64,000 nt of DNA from Heterodera schachtii (GCA_023374025.1 SIJG01000098.1:186001-250000), one strand, 5' to 3'. Positions 34,206 to 45,969 are shown, counted from the first letter of the stretch. Numbers and translations: made by a program. Notes: generated by a model not told the origin, from the sequence alone.

Positions 34206-34914
34206 TGGAAGGATGCTTCGTCACCTCAACATGGACATCATAGGATCCCATCCCACCGTCCCAAAAGTGTCATTTTGTCCCCCACATCATGTAAATTGTT
34301 GTCTCTGTATGTAAATTTCTGTGATCATCATCACTTCATTGAATGTATATTTAAATGTTGCCTATGTAATTGTATTGTTGTTGTGCCTAGTAAATGCTCA
34401 TTGTGCTTCAATTGACATGGTTTTGTAGGGAAAGGGGGGGGGGGGGGTGTTAAAATTGGAGATTGGTTTCTGTAAGTGGAAAATTATCACTCCATATCTC
34501 AGATGAGCTAATTTGTAAAAAGGGATTATGTTTATAGGAACATCTGATTCTGTGTTTTTACTAGTCTTGACGATAATTTAATTAAATTTTTGGAATTTAA
34601 AAATTAATGAAGAATTATTATTTAATAAATATTTGAAGGATTTTTGAATCTGATTTTCCATAAAATTCTTGCTTTTTACAAAAACAAATACTTATTTTTA
34701 AATAATATTAAACGTAATCGCTTTGATAAATAATTTTTTTAATTGGTCCAAATTGCCGCGGATCACAAACGCCGCGAATCGCGGATCTCGGTCGCGCTTC
34801 ACCCCTGCTGTGTTCCTCAAATCCCTATTTTTGCCTAATTGGCGTTATGCCCAGAATTTATTAACAAAAATTCAATAAAAACGAAAAACCCACTCACTAA
34901 GTGGAAATCTCAAA
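34206..34914. other. MSP 3' flank and AT-rich sequence
   Basis: The first 180 bp look like the MSP 3' UTR (TGTAAATTGTTGTC, then ATTGTATTG). A G run lies at about 34433-34448 and AT-rich sequence follows. No gene. Confidence 0.5.
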
Positions 34915-35195
34915 ATTTTTGTGTATCGTATATTTTTTGCCATTTTCTACACCAATTTATTTACCAAATTGAAAGGTTTTTCTTCACAAAATGCATTTGA
35001 TCACTGATGAATTATGATCGATCGGTCATTCTTAATTAATTCATTTCTTCTTCCACTAATCACCACTGTTTTTATTGTTTTGTCCGTCATTCATTTGTCA
35101 GCAGAAGACGGCCCATTTGTGATGCTTTGTCCGGCTTCTTGTTCTTCCATTTCTTTCGATGGCGGAGACAATGGCCTAAATTAGGTGCAAAATTC
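34915..35195 (-). repeat. 3'-flank module of F-box unit J
   Basis: Block series in inverted orientation (GATCGATCGGTCATTC, TTTTGTCCGTCATTCATTTG, GATGGCGGAGACAATGGCC). Confidence 0.7.
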
Positions 35196-35231
35196 AAATT
35201 TGAATATCTACAAAATCAAATGCCGGTAATA

Positions 35232-35800
35232 ATAGGGCTGGTCCCCACCCCCTTTTTTAAGAAAATTTTATTTGTTTTCAAAAGTCGAAAATTCAAATTT
35301 TCGGTTTCCAGATTATTGGTCAACCATTGTTTAAATACATGGAAACGAACTGAAAGTCATCAATGCTTCAATGAAAAATCATTTAAACCATTTCTAGACT
35401 TAAAATAAAAAATTCGAAAATTTGAATTTTCGACTTTTTGCTTGAATGCGGGTTCCGGGTTCGACATAGGCGAAATTAATGTCAGATTCGGATTCTCCGA
35501 CCCTTAAAACCCCTAATATTATTTTTTTCGAAAAAATTTCAAAATTTTCGATTTTCATTTTTAGTCTAAAAATGGTTTAAATGACTTTTTATTGAAGCAC
35601 TATGACTTCATTTCGTTTTCTTGTATTTAAACAAAATCACGAAATTTGAGTTTTTGACTATTTGTTTGAGTTCGGGTCCGGTGTTCGGAGTTGGTCAAAA
35701 TGGGTGACGAATTAGTGATCAGCTAACCAGAAAACCCTTGGGAACATGTTTTCATGATTTTGAAAACAAAATTTGTTGGGGAGACCAGCCCTACTCTTAT
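35232..35800. mobile_element. Inverted-repeat element with TAGGGCTGGTCCCCAC ends
   Basis: The left end TAGGGCTGGTCCCCACCCCC is mirrored by GGGGAGACCAGCCCTA at the right. The interior includes two inverted copies of a sequence with TCAATGCTTCAATGAAAAATC. It is the longer relative of the element at 20113-20508 and sits in the same place relative to its F-box unit. Confidence 0.7.
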
Positions 35801-35814
35801 TAAGACGGCAATTA

Positions 35815-35965
35815 TATGGACATAAATCGCGAAATATGGAAAAATATGGATATAGAAATCCATCCTAGCAGTTTCAAACCAAGTTAAAAACACGTTATTT
35901 TTCGTGGGTTTCAGACCTCTCACAGTCCAGAGGAAAAAATATGGATTTCCATGTAAATGACAGCC
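35815..35965. repeat. MITE-like repeat (GGAAATCCATA ends)
   Basis: Inverted ends GATATAGAAATCCATCC … ATGGATTTCCAT surround AAAACACGTTATTTTTCGTG. Relatives lie near 13645, 31020 and 33345. Confidence 0.55.
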
Positions 35966-35999
35966 CTAATTATTACACAAATGCCTTTTTTTTAATTGC

Positions 36000-37188
36000 T
36001 CACCCAATGCAATTAGTGTCACTATCAAGCCAAATGAACACATTGTTACAATCGTTGTCCCAATTTCCGTCTTCCCAATGAATCATCGCTGTCTCCCCAA
36101 TAATTTTGCATCGTTTCATTATCCAACAGTCGATCCAGTCATTTTCATTTTCTTTGGCCAATGTCAGCTTTTCCTTTGTCCATTCGTTCACCAATTCAAA
36201 TGGCACCATTTGCACCGACTGCACACGAACAAAAAAATGAATTTGGTAACTGACGGAAGAAATGGCATTGGCACGGAGAAATTGCTAAACAATTTGAAAA
36301 ACAAAAATCAGTGATTTGTCGAAATTATGGCCACCTCCTTGAAATTGTTGACCCATTCGGTGTTCCCTTGTTCGTTGTAATTAAAGCAACGCAATCGCTT
36401 GGGTTGGCCATCTTTTCTCGGAGAGTGCAACCATTTGGACAATGCTTGGCCAGCAGAAATTGTTGCATTTGGCCCATCAAAATCAACACCAATCGCCTCG
36501 GGCATCAAATCAAATGAATAGATTGAATTCAATTGATCAAGATCGGTGAGAATTGTCGGCGAAATCAGACGAAGCAAATTGTCCAAATCATCACGATGGG
36601 GAAAGTCCAAATAGTGAATGTTTGCCGAAAAAATGGGCCAAATTTCACGAACAAAAATATCCCAAATCCGCTGGCCATCCGTGGTATGTGATGATGGAAT
36701 CCACAAGTCAAAACTGATGCCTCTTTTGTCAAAAATTTGGTGATTTGAACGAAAAAAATCGATGACGGAGTGATCGATGTACCTTAAAATTGAATGAATG
36801 CTTTTATTGTCATAGCTATCTGATTTTTAATTACTCAATATGAAGGTGCTTAAAACGGATTTTGCTGCGCAACGGAAAGTCGGGCAATGGAAATGGCACA
36901 AATCCTTCATATATCCGTACATAAAATTTCGTTTCTGGTCCTTTGTTCTTGTGAATTTCGATCGTTCTCCAAATTGTCAATTCTTTTTTGCCATCGAAAT
37001 GTTTGTCCACCAACGCATTGAAACGTGGCGAAAGAAGTGCCAATTTGAGGCCGAGTTGGGCATGGTCAAAGGATGGGAAAATGTCCATCCAAACGTCGTT
37101 GCAAATCCAACTGAAATTGTGGGAAAACAGTTTAGTTAAATAAATGACGAATTTATGTGACTTTTAAAATTAATTACCGTCGGTTCAT
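36000..37188 (-). CDS. F-box-like protein, family 1 (copy J), intact
   Basis: Exons on the minus strand are 37188-37178, 37110-36835, 36782-36335 and 36284-36000, giving about 339 residues. The F-box-like exon reads WICNDVWMDIFPSFDHAQ…LALLSPRFNALVDKHF. Exon 3 has RIWDIFVREIWPIFSAN and GQALSKWLHSPRKDG; exon 4 has VPFELVNEWTKEKLTLAK and WIMKRCKIIGE. The acceptor of intron 2 is AAG rather than CAG, as in copy K. J and K are closely related and in the same orientation 3.8 kb apart, suggesting a recent tandem duplication. Confidence 0.8.
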
Positions 37189-38097
37189 TGGTATTTAGAA
37201 CAATTTGCTGCCGAGTTCCGAATGATGTCACACAAATAGCAGAATAATTAAATGCGTTGGATAATGCCTGGATTTTTAGGGGTTTCCCATTTTTTACGGA
37301 TAGTACTTATTGTTAGAAAAACACGAGAATCGCATTTTACTAAAACAATTTTGAACCGGTTCAGTTTCAACTGTTGCCAATGGGCTCGAGGGGTTGGACA
37401 ATGTGCCAATGGGAGGCGAAAAATCATTGACAAAAACGCGGAAGGGACGGAATCATTTTGACATAAAATAAACAATTGGAAGAGGAAGAAAAAAAAGGGA
37501 AGGCAACATTAAGAGGACCACCAAAGAGGAGAATATTTTGCAAATGATGAAATTTCGGGGAGTTTTACTTTACCCTCCACCCCCAAATCAATAAATAAAT
37601 CAATCAATTCGATGGATAATTTCTTACAACTTTCATTTGTAAAGGTTAAATTCGCATTTTCAAATTTTGAAAATTGACCAAAATGGAAAAACATAACTCA
37701 TACTGTCTTTCGACAAAAAAAACGTCATAATTTTGCCCTAATGGACTTATTTAAATATTCTTGGTATCATTCAATAGCCCTAAAGTTTCTCCGTATACAG
37801 GCAAAATTTCAAAAAATTTGATGAAGATTGAAAAAAATTATGTACGATTTTTTTTTTTTTTTTACGATTTTTGGTCATAACTTTTTTGAAAAGAACTTTT
37901 TTGCCTGTAGATAGAGAAACTTTAAGGGCTATCGAATGCGAAAAACAGTACGAGTTGGATTTCGAAATGCAAATAATCGAAAACAAAACAAAATAAATAC
38001 AATTAGATTTTTTTGTTTTCAAACAACAAAAAAAACGAAATCGTGACAAAAAAAGGGCATTTTTCAATTCTCTCATCCATCGTTCGGTTCGTCGTGT
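37189..38097. other. Gene-free stretch with F-box 5' flank and dispersed repeats
   Basis: The first 400 bp match the 5' flank of other family 1 units. The remainder is AT-rich with dispersed repeat copies at 37690-37930. No gene is supported. Confidence 0.5.
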
Positions 38098-38273
38098 TCA
38101 AAGGGAATCCGGCACTTCCACGCCATGTTGTTCAGATCTAAGCGACAGTGACGACTCCGCGTTTACTGGGGCAAATGCTTTCGCGTCCAATGCCTTTCTG
38201 CGACGCCTCCGTATAAAGCACAGCGTAAGCACAACAATTCCAATGGCAGCAGCGATCAGAAGAATACTGAAAA
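38098..38273 (-). CDS. Possible last exon of a single-pass membrane protein
   Basis: Behind a good splice acceptor (CCCATTTTCAG, exon starting near 38273) an open frame codes a membrane helix (ILLIAAAIGIVVLTLCFI). An Arg-rich stop-transfer (RRRRRK) and a short polar tail follow. No upstream exon was found among the surrounding repeats, so it may be an orphaned exon of a host receptor-like gene. Confidence 0.35.
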
Positions 38274-38359
38274 TGGGAGAGGGAATTAATAGCATAAAAA
38301 ATTAGAAAAATGATAGAAAAAGCGGACGAAGCGCCGTTTTCACGAATTTTGGAACTATA

Positions 38360-39189
38360 ATTTGTTTTTTATTGTCAACCGAATCCAACAATCTTGGTAT
38401 CATTCGAGAGCCCTAAGTGTCCTCTATTAGCCTGCAAAATTAAAAAAAATTCCGTTGGGTTTCAAAAAATTTATGGCCAAAAATGTTTAGAAAACCAACT
38501 TTTTGAACTTTTCAAGCCATAAATTTTTTGAAACAAACATAATTTTTTGAAATTTTTGCAGACTAATAGAGTATTCTTAGGGCTATCGAATGATGCTAAG
38601 AATGTTTAATTTGGTGCTTCTAGATAATTATGGTGTACTAAAGTTGCCAAAATTTTATGGTCGTGTGAACTGCAATAAAGCCCATTTTTGGCAATAACTT
38701 TTTTGAATCTTAACGAAATTTTTTGGAATTTTACAGGCTAATAGAGGACACTTAAGGCTATTGAATGATACCAAGATTGTTGCATTTGGTAGACAATGAA
38801 AAAAGTTATAATTCCAAAACTTGTCCACGTGAAAAATCCCGACTCGAAAAAAAGCAAATGCAACTGAGCAGCACAACACCACAATAGCAGTGCCCCATTC
38901 AGTTAACATTATTTACCCCGTTTTGTACAGCGAATTGAACGTTGGTTCTCTATCTATAAGAATATGTAATACAATGTATTAAGTTGGGCTGTCAAAAAGA
39001 TTTTTATGTACAAAAAGTGGACTCGAATCCGAATTCGAACAAAAAGTCGAAAATTCAAAGTTTTAGAATTTCACACTTTTGTTTGAAACTTTGTTTATAT
39101 ACAATTGGAAGCCAACTACATAAAAGCCATTAGTGCTTCAATTTATAAACTTATTGACACTGAAAAGGAAACTTTTGGGTGCCGGTAGG
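38360..39189. repeat. Inverted copies of the AT-rich dispersed repeat
   Basis: CAACAATCTTGGTATCATTC at 38386-38405 is mirrored by AATGATACCAAGATTGTTG near 38764-38782. Inward of these, TAATAGAG/CTCTATTA and TTTTGAA/TTCAAAA blocks are also mirrored. No gene. Confidence 0.6.
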
Positions 39190-39515
39190 CCGGAAAGGGC
39201 CAACTGCGTCTGAGACACCTTTATGAAGCCATAAATTTTTTCTATGTTGGCCAAATCAAACAATCTTGGTATCATTCTGAAGCTCTTCATAAGCTCTATC
39301 AGCTAACCAAAACTTGAAGTGATTAGTACAGAACTAAAACAGTTAAAAATAGAAATATACAAAAATTCGGACTTTTTTGCACTTTTCAAGCTTTGGCTTT
39401 TTGTGGGTTGCTTAATCGCTTAGAAAATGCTTACAACTTCTAAACATATAGAGCTTCAGAATGATACCAAGATTGTATGACTTGGCCAAAATTGAAATAG
39501 GACCCCTACCGCGGT
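39190..39515. repeat. Foldback repeat, relative of 7617-7990
   Basis: It starts GGGCCAACTGCGTCTGAG, has CAATCTTGGTATCATTCTGAAGC in the body and ends near GGACCCCTACC. Same organisation as the copy at 7617, more diverged. Confidence 0.55.
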
Positions 39516-39589
39516 TGGCGCCGCTAGTGCATTAAAGTTGCAAAAAAAAAACTTATGATCGTGTGAACTGCAATAGAGAGTCCACTTTT

Positions 39590-39830
39590 ATACCATTTTA
39601 TACGTCCAATTTATTTACCGAAATTGAGAGGTTTTTCTTCAATAAAATGCATTTGATCACTGATGGATTTTGATCTTCATTCTCAATTAATTCATTTCTT
39701 CTTCTGTTGACCACTGTTTTTGCTGGGCCCACCACTCATTCATTGTCAGCAGAAGACGCCACTTTTTTGATGCTTTGTGCCGCTTTTTCTTCCGGTGGCG
39801 GAGACAATGGCCTTAATTAAGCGCAATTTG
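39590..39830 (-). repeat. 3'-flank module of F-box unit K
   Basis: Block series in inverted orientation, ending GGTGGCGGAGACAATGGCC, directly before the last exon of copy K. Confidence 0.75.
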
Positions 39831-39867
39831 GATTATTTAAACAAAATTAAATGACTTTTTTAATTGC

Positions 39868-41034
39868 TCACCCGATGCAATTAGTGGTACTATCAAGCCA
39901 AATGAACACACGGTTACAATTGTTGTCCCAATTTTCATCTTTCTTCTGCTGCTGAACCGCCGCTGTCTCCCCAATAATTTTGCATCGCTTCATTATCCAA
40001 TCGATTTTCCATTCATTTTCGTTTTCTTTGGCCAATGTCAGCTTTTCCTTTGTCCATTTGTTTACCAATTCGAATGGCACAATTTGCGTTGACGGCGCAT
40101 GAACACAAAAATGAATTTGGTAGCTGACGGAAGAAATGGCGGTGGCACGGAGAAAATGCTAAACAATTTGAAAACAAAAACCAGTGATTTGTCGAGATTA
40201 CGGACACACCTCCTTGAAATTGTTGATCCATTCAAAGTTCCCTTGGCAATAACGCAATCGCTTGGGTTGGCCATCTTTTCTCGGAGAGTGCAACCATTTG
40301 GACAATGCTTGGCCAGCAGAAATTGTTGCATTTGGCGCATCAAAATCATCACCAATTGCCTCGGGCAACAGACCAAATGAATTGATTGAATTCAATTGGT
40401 TGAGATCGGTGAGAATTGTCGGCGAAGTGCGACGACATAAATTGTCCAAATCACCATAGGAAAAATCCAAATGGCGAATGTTTGCCGAAAAAACGGGCCA
40501 AATTTCACGAACAAAAATATCCCAAATCCGCTGGCCATCCGTGGTATGTGATGATGGAATCAACAAATGTAAACTGATGCCTCTTTTGTCAAAAATTTGG
40601 TGATTTGAACGAAAAAAATCGATGACGGAGTGATCGATGTACCTTAAAATTGAATGAATGTTTTTAATGCCATAGCTCTCTGATTTTTAATTACTCAATA
40701 TGAAGGTGCTTAAAACGGATTTTGCTGCGCAACGGAAAGTCGGGCAATGGAAATGGCACAAATCCGTTATCGATCCGTACATAAAGTTTCGTTTCTGGTC
40801 CTTTGTCCTTGTGAATTGAGGTTCGATTCCAAATTGTCAATTCCCTTTTGCCATTGAAATGTTTGTCCACCAGCAAATTGAAACGTGGCGAAAGCAATGC
40901 CAATTTGAGGCCGAGTTGAGGACGGTCAAAGGATGGCAAAATGTCCATCCAAACGTCGTTGCAAATCCAACTGAAATGCGGGAAACAGTTTAGTTAAATA
41001 AATGACGATTTGTGACTTTTTACCGTCGGTTCAT
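39868..41034 (-). CDS. F-box-like protein, family 1 (copy K), intact
   Basis: Exons on the minus strand are 41034-41024, 40970-40695, 40642-40210 and 40158-39868, giving about 336 residues. The F-box-like exon reads WICNDVWMDILPSFDRPQ…LALLSPRFNLLVDKHF. Later blocks are RIWDIFVREIWPVFSAN, GQALSKWLHSPRKDG, VNKWTKEKLTLAK and WIMKRCKIIGE. All splice junctions are the same as in copy J. Confidence 0.8.
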
Positions 41035-41448
41035 TTTTTGGTAATTAGCACAATTTGGCCGAGTTCCGAATGATGTCCCACAAATATAAGCAGAATAATT
41101 AAATGCGTTGAATAAAGCCTGGATTTTCAGTTTTCCTATTTTTTACGGTTGTACTACTTTTGATGAAAGAAGCACGAAAATCACATTTTTTATCCAAACA
41201 ATTTTTGAATCTGTTCGCTTTAAATTGTTGCCAATGAGCTCGAGGGTAGAGAAAGGCAAAATCAAAATTATTTTTAAAATTTCGATAATTTTGAATTTTA
41301 AAACAATTTTTTTCAAATATCCGCCGTTGGGGCTGTAGTTTTTTTTGTTTTGTTTACCAATGGCAACAGTTGAAAATGATCAGAGCAATGAAAAAATGGG
41401 GGAGACGAATGCGCTTTTATAGCGGAGAAAAAAAGGGATTTAGCAAAT

Positions 41449-43935
41449 GCAATTTTTGAAAAATTTAACGGATCAAAAAGCTTTTTGTTCGAATTCGGGG
41501 TTCGGAATTGGCCGAAATATACGTCATATTCATGATTGGCGAGCCTGAAAAGCTCGGAAAACATGTCTTAGTATGACTTTCGAAAACAAAAATTTTTTTG
41601 CGAAAAATGGGGGAAGGAAAGAAAGTTTGATATAAAACGACAATTTTTCACGAATGCGAATCATTTGCCCAATAAATTTTGCTATTCAATACTTTTTATT
41701 CCTCGCCATTTTCTGCACAAATTTTCGTCATCGCCACCGCTAATAACAACGTAATTCAATGTCTTCGTCAACAAATGATGATGGATCCCAAAACAACGCC
41801 AACCCCAACAACACGCATTCGCCTGCTGGTCGTTCATGCAACTCGCACACCATGGCCATTCTGACGCCGATCAAAGGACAACCGACGGAACAATCGCAGC
41901 AGCAGCACAACCACCAGCAACAGCCGCAACAACAACCGACGCAACACGTGCAGCCCATTCAGCGGGAAGACATCGCAACACAGACGGACCAACAATCGGC
42001 GGACGAAGAAGCGGCGACAACACCAGCACTAGTAGCAGCAGCGGTGACGCAGGCGCAACATCAGCCGAAGCAGCAGCAACCGCCGCCACAAGCGACCACC
42101 ACCAATTCGACAACACCGCAACCACCGCCAACGCCACAAGTGGAGACGAGCAACGACAACAAACGGTAGAGTTTTTGGTGCCATTGGACGGGGAGGGGAG
42201 AGGGGATGCCGTGATGAAAATGCCATTTTTAGACATTCCAAATTCTGCGGATTTAACTGGGAAACACTAACCAACGTTTTTAGCAAAAATTTTTTCTAAA
42301 GTTTTCGTCTCACTGATTTCAGAGTTTGGCCCTCCTCACTTTGAATTTGTGACATTTTCTCACTTTTTCGAGAAAACAGAAATGACGGCAAATAAATTTT
42401 CACCTGCTTTTCAGTGATCCAAATGTGATGGTGGACGACCAGCAGCAACAACAGCCTAAGCAGATGGTGGCGCCGCCGACTCCACAGCAAAACAACGGAC
42501 AAACGGAGCGCAAAGTCAAATCGGCGAAGGATCTGCGCCCTGATGAAGCGCTGCAACTTGAGCTGACCGATGCGTTGGTGGTGAAGGCCAAACAACGACA
42601 ACAGCAGAACAACAACGGCAACAACAACAACGACGACGGCACCGGCAACGGACATGGCGGAGGCCTTCGCAGGCAAAAAAAAATTGAAATCATTTTGTCA
42701 CCATCCCCCATTTTCCCCTCTTTTTAAGGTCAATTTCGGTGATCGGTGACAATTGGTTGTCCTACGATTGGGTTGAAAGCGATCAGACGGTGGACCAAAT
42801 TGAGTAAAATTCATTCATTTCAAATTGTTTGGCACTTTTTAAGGCTTTTCCCCCTTTTTAAGCATTCAGCAAGAGCAGCCGATCATCGACGATCCCAACA
42901 ACAACGTCAACGCGGATGAGGAGGGATTGATTGACCAACTCAGCAGCGCGGTCGCTTCACTGTCCACAATCAACCTTGGCCCTGTGTACACCGCTGTTGG
43001 CAACGGGTGGGACTACTTTGGACACCTGTGGCAGTATCGGGTAAGTCAAAATTGCCAAATTTGACGGATTAATTGGGTTTCCACCTCCCTTTTAAGCTCT
43101 TCCGCTTTGCCTTCATCCTTCTGTGCTTCTACTTTGGCATGGGCTTCATGGAACGGTTGGCTGTCGCGCTGATCGCCGCATGCGTCCGCTGGGCTTGGCC
43201 ACCGGTGCACTTCATGCTCGGCTCGTCACGGGGAACGCTATTCTATTTGACGGACTGGTTCGCATGGATGGACGACTTTTTGTCAAGTTGGGTGTGCGAC
43301 ATGGCCAACAGGTACGGTGTGGTGGGGATGTGCATACAGTACCCCTAATTTTATCCCCAATTTCAGATACTGTCATGAATACGGTGTGATGTGCGACAGT
43401 CAGTGTTCCTTTGTCAGCCGGACGCAGCGCGCAGCTTTCTTCACCGGACGTCGCTTCTGATGGATGATGCGCGAGATTAAATGAATTTTGATAACGATTT
43501 TTGATGGCGACATTGATGTGTATGTATTGTATATTCTGTCTATTATGGTTTTGATGTTTGAGTACGTACGTGTATATTGTATATGTACTGTATTGTATTT
43601 TGTATCCGTAGGGCATAATATTCAATTCCAATTTTAACGCCTAATTTTGTATACCCATGTTGTTGTGTTTTGCGTTTGTTCATAAACTTTGTGAAATTAA
43701 ATGTATTCAAATTATCAGTAGGACTATAAAATATTGTTTAGCGTTTTTTGTTATTTTTTCATGACTAGGGATCGGATTTTTAAGAGTGAAAAAATAGCAA
43801 AAATTGTCTATCTATCTACCAAGTTTCAAAAAATTTGATCAAATTTGAAAAAAAGTTATGGACGAAAAAAAATTTTTTTTTTTTACGAAAGGATTTCGAA
43901 GGGCGATAAAACGCTTCGAACAAAAATGTGTTTTT
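41449..43935 (+). repeat. Segmental duplication, right copy
   Basis: This corresponds to 1-2640, same orientation, about 41.4 kb apart. Similarity includes the upstream 300 bp, all exons and introns and the 3' flank. It begins close to 41449, just beyond the 5' flank of gene K. Confidence 0.9.
41759..43460 (+). CDS. Six-exon gene: Gln-rich protein with hydrophobic C-terminal half (copy 2)
   Basis: Exons are 41759-42165, 42415-42672, 42729-42803, 42863-43040, 43097-43311 and 43367-43460, giving about 408 residues. It is the paralogue of the gene at 322. Differences are mostly small in-frame changes in the Gln/Asn-rich N-terminus, plus scattered substitutions such as YFGHLWQYR for FFVDLWQYR and YGVMCDS for YGEMCDS. 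The GC-AG second intron is kept, with the acceptor changed from CAG to AAG. An open frame and conserved splicing in both copies suggest that both are functional or recently so. Confidence 0.75.
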
Positions 43936-44319
43936 TTCGTGCATTTCTCGTCGAGTTAAAGCCGCAGAAAAAATAAGTAAAACTTAAGATCGGACCGGTC
44001 GGTTTTTTTCGGTTTTTGGACCGAAAAAACTGACCGAGAAATTTTTGAGTTTTACGGGTTTTTTCCGAACCGACCGACCGACCCTCTTGTCCGTTTCTTT
44101 TTAGTCGAATTTTTGGAGATTTTTCGTGACTTAAATTCCCAGCCCTATTCATGGCACATACCGTCTTTTCTCTATCTCAAATTATCTCCCTCTTTTGAAG
44201 TAGGTTGAAAATAGGTAATAGATCCGGGCATATACCTAATTAGGGAAAATACTGTAAACAAAAAGATACAAAAACTTCATCAATTCCCTTTTCATGACTA
44301 TAAAAATAGTAGTTAGCCC
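43936..44319. other. Gene-free stretch with GACCGACCGA-type repeats
   Basis: Short repeats of GGACCGRTCGG, TTTTTCGG and GACCGACCGACC in both orientations lie at 43990-44095. AT-rich sequence follows. No gene. Confidence 0.5.
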
Positions 44320-44720
44320 TGCCACACCGTCGTAGCGCGCGAGATGTTCGCGCACTAGCGACAGGGTTTTGGGCGTTTTTGCGGCGCGGATCAAAGGGTT
44401 TCGCGCGCTGGGCGTAGGGTTTGGGGTGGGTGTCGGCGGGATCAAAGGGGGTTTGGGGGGTTGGTCGGGACCGTCGTAGTGCGCGAAATTTTCGCGCGCT
44501 AAGAGTTCGGGAGGGTGTCGGCGGGGGATCAAAGGGGTTTGGGGGATTGGTCGGGACCGTCGTAGTGCGTGAAATTTTCGCGCAAATGGGGGTCTGTACC
44601 GGTGTTATGTGCGCGGGTTTCGCGCACATGGGGGGGGGGGGAACAGGTGGTCAGTTAAATTCGGGCACATGTTTATGTTGATGGGGGGGGGGGGGGGGTT
44701 ATCGGGGACCGTTGTTTGGT
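44320..44720. repeat. G-rich tandem repeat with palindromic GCGCGAAATTTTCGCGC cores
   Basis: Three imperfect units start at CCGTCGTAG (about 44327, 44471 and 44558) and hold a palindromic core (GCGCGAAATTTTCGCGC in the second). They continue with GGTGTCGGCGGG, GATCAAAGGGG and GGTTGGTCGGGA. Further GCGCGGGTTTCGCGC and long G runs follow at 44628-44700. It lies immediately before the first gene of the Maverick region and may belong to its terminal or subterminal region. Confidence 0.65.
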
Positions 44721-44959
44721 GCGCCAGGGGGATGGACGGAGAAAGGGACCATCTCGCATTGGATTGAAAGAGAGGGGTCGTTTTCTTAAGCTGATGGGCG
44801 GCTATTGTGGCGTTTCCTTCAGCGCATTGTCCAAAGGGTAAGCGAATGAATAGATCAAAAAGTTTGATTTGGGATGGCCATTCGGATTGGCCATATCGTT
44901 TTGTCCAAATATCATTTGTACTTTTTTTCTGTACAAATTTTTTGCTTTATAGAATAAAA

Positions 44960-45658
44960 ATGCCCTCACCCTCTGGACTCCCTTGGCTTCCCGTGGAGAA
45001 TTGCCACTGTCCTATTTTGGACAATGAGTGCATTCGTCCACTCAATTACACCAAACCCGTAATCTGTGCTCACAAGAGCATCAAAAACTTGTTGGATTTT
45101 GTTGCTTCCCCAGGGGAACACCCGGGTACTCACAATCATTTACCTATTTATTTTTTCTAATTTTTAATTAATTTAGTGTTCGCGAATGTCCATGCCACTG
45201 ATGGTGGTGGTTCGTGTGCCACTCAGTGGTGGCTGATTGTGGTTCTGCAGCTACTGGTTGTGCTGCTCATTGTAAGTTTAAAATTTAATTTTCAAACATT
45301 TAATTATTTTGTATTTTCAATCTCAATGTTTTTCACGCTATTTAATTAACTGTTTTCCAGCTTGGTCTGTTTTTTGCGGCGATGTGGAGCGGGTACCGCT
45401 GCCGCAAATATGTGATGCGCGGGCCGGTTGAAATGACGGCGCTTCGCCGGCAGGGTTCAACCCGCCGTCGTGGTAAATAATAATTTATTTAATTAAAATA
45501 ATTAAATGTATTAAAAACTCCCGTTTCCATTTAGTGGTCCACTTTCGTGACCCACCCGAGCGCCCGTTGACCATTTCCGCACACATGCGTGCGCGATCGG
45601 TAAGACAAAACATTGTTAAATTTACAAAAATATCTTGCTTTTTCGTTAGGTTCAATGA
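44960..45658 (+). CDS. Small five-exon single-pass membrane protein
   Basis: Exon 1 is 44960-45125. Exon 2 starts after TTTAG at about 45177 and ends before GTAAGT. Exon 3 starts at 45361, exon 4 near 45536, and a last tiny exon carries the stop at 45656-45658. Junctions are phase-consistent. The product has a Cys-containing N-terminal ectodomain, one membrane helix (WLIVVLQLLVVLLI continuing LGLFFAAMW) and an Arg-rich tail. In-frame ATGs at 44807 and 44846 would add an extra hydrophobic stretch. I chose 44960 because an acceptor-like TTATAG precedes it. The family is not recognised. It could be a Maverick accessory envelope-type protein or a neighbouring host gene. Confidence 0.5.
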
Positions 45659-45965
45659 GTGATTGAACGATGGATTGATGGATTGGTGGATGGATGGATG
45701 AATGAATGAATGAATGAATGAATGAATGAATTAATTAATTAAATTGGATGGATGAATGAATGAATTAATTAATTCTAAAAGGAAAATAATTATTTAATGA
45801 CCGTAAACTTAATTTTTTTAAACAATAAAAAACATTTTGTTCTGTAATGAATTTAAAGTGGTACTGTAATTGGCTGATTAAAATCTTTTACACAATTAAA
45901 ATAGTCATGTAGTTAAAATGTAAATTAAAATGGTAATTAAATGGGCGGAGTTTATTTTGTAGGAA
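45659..45965. repeat. GAAT/GGAT microsatellite and AT-rich spacer
   Basis: A (GGAT)n(GAAT)n(TTAA)n microsatellite fills 45660-45772. AT-rich sequence follows up to the promoter of the next gene. Confidence 0.8.
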
Positions 45966-45969
45966 ACTG

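Noticed and set aside
44240..44629. Pro/Thr-rich frames over the G-rich tandem repeat
   Set aside because: Repeat-driven open frame without start context or conservation.
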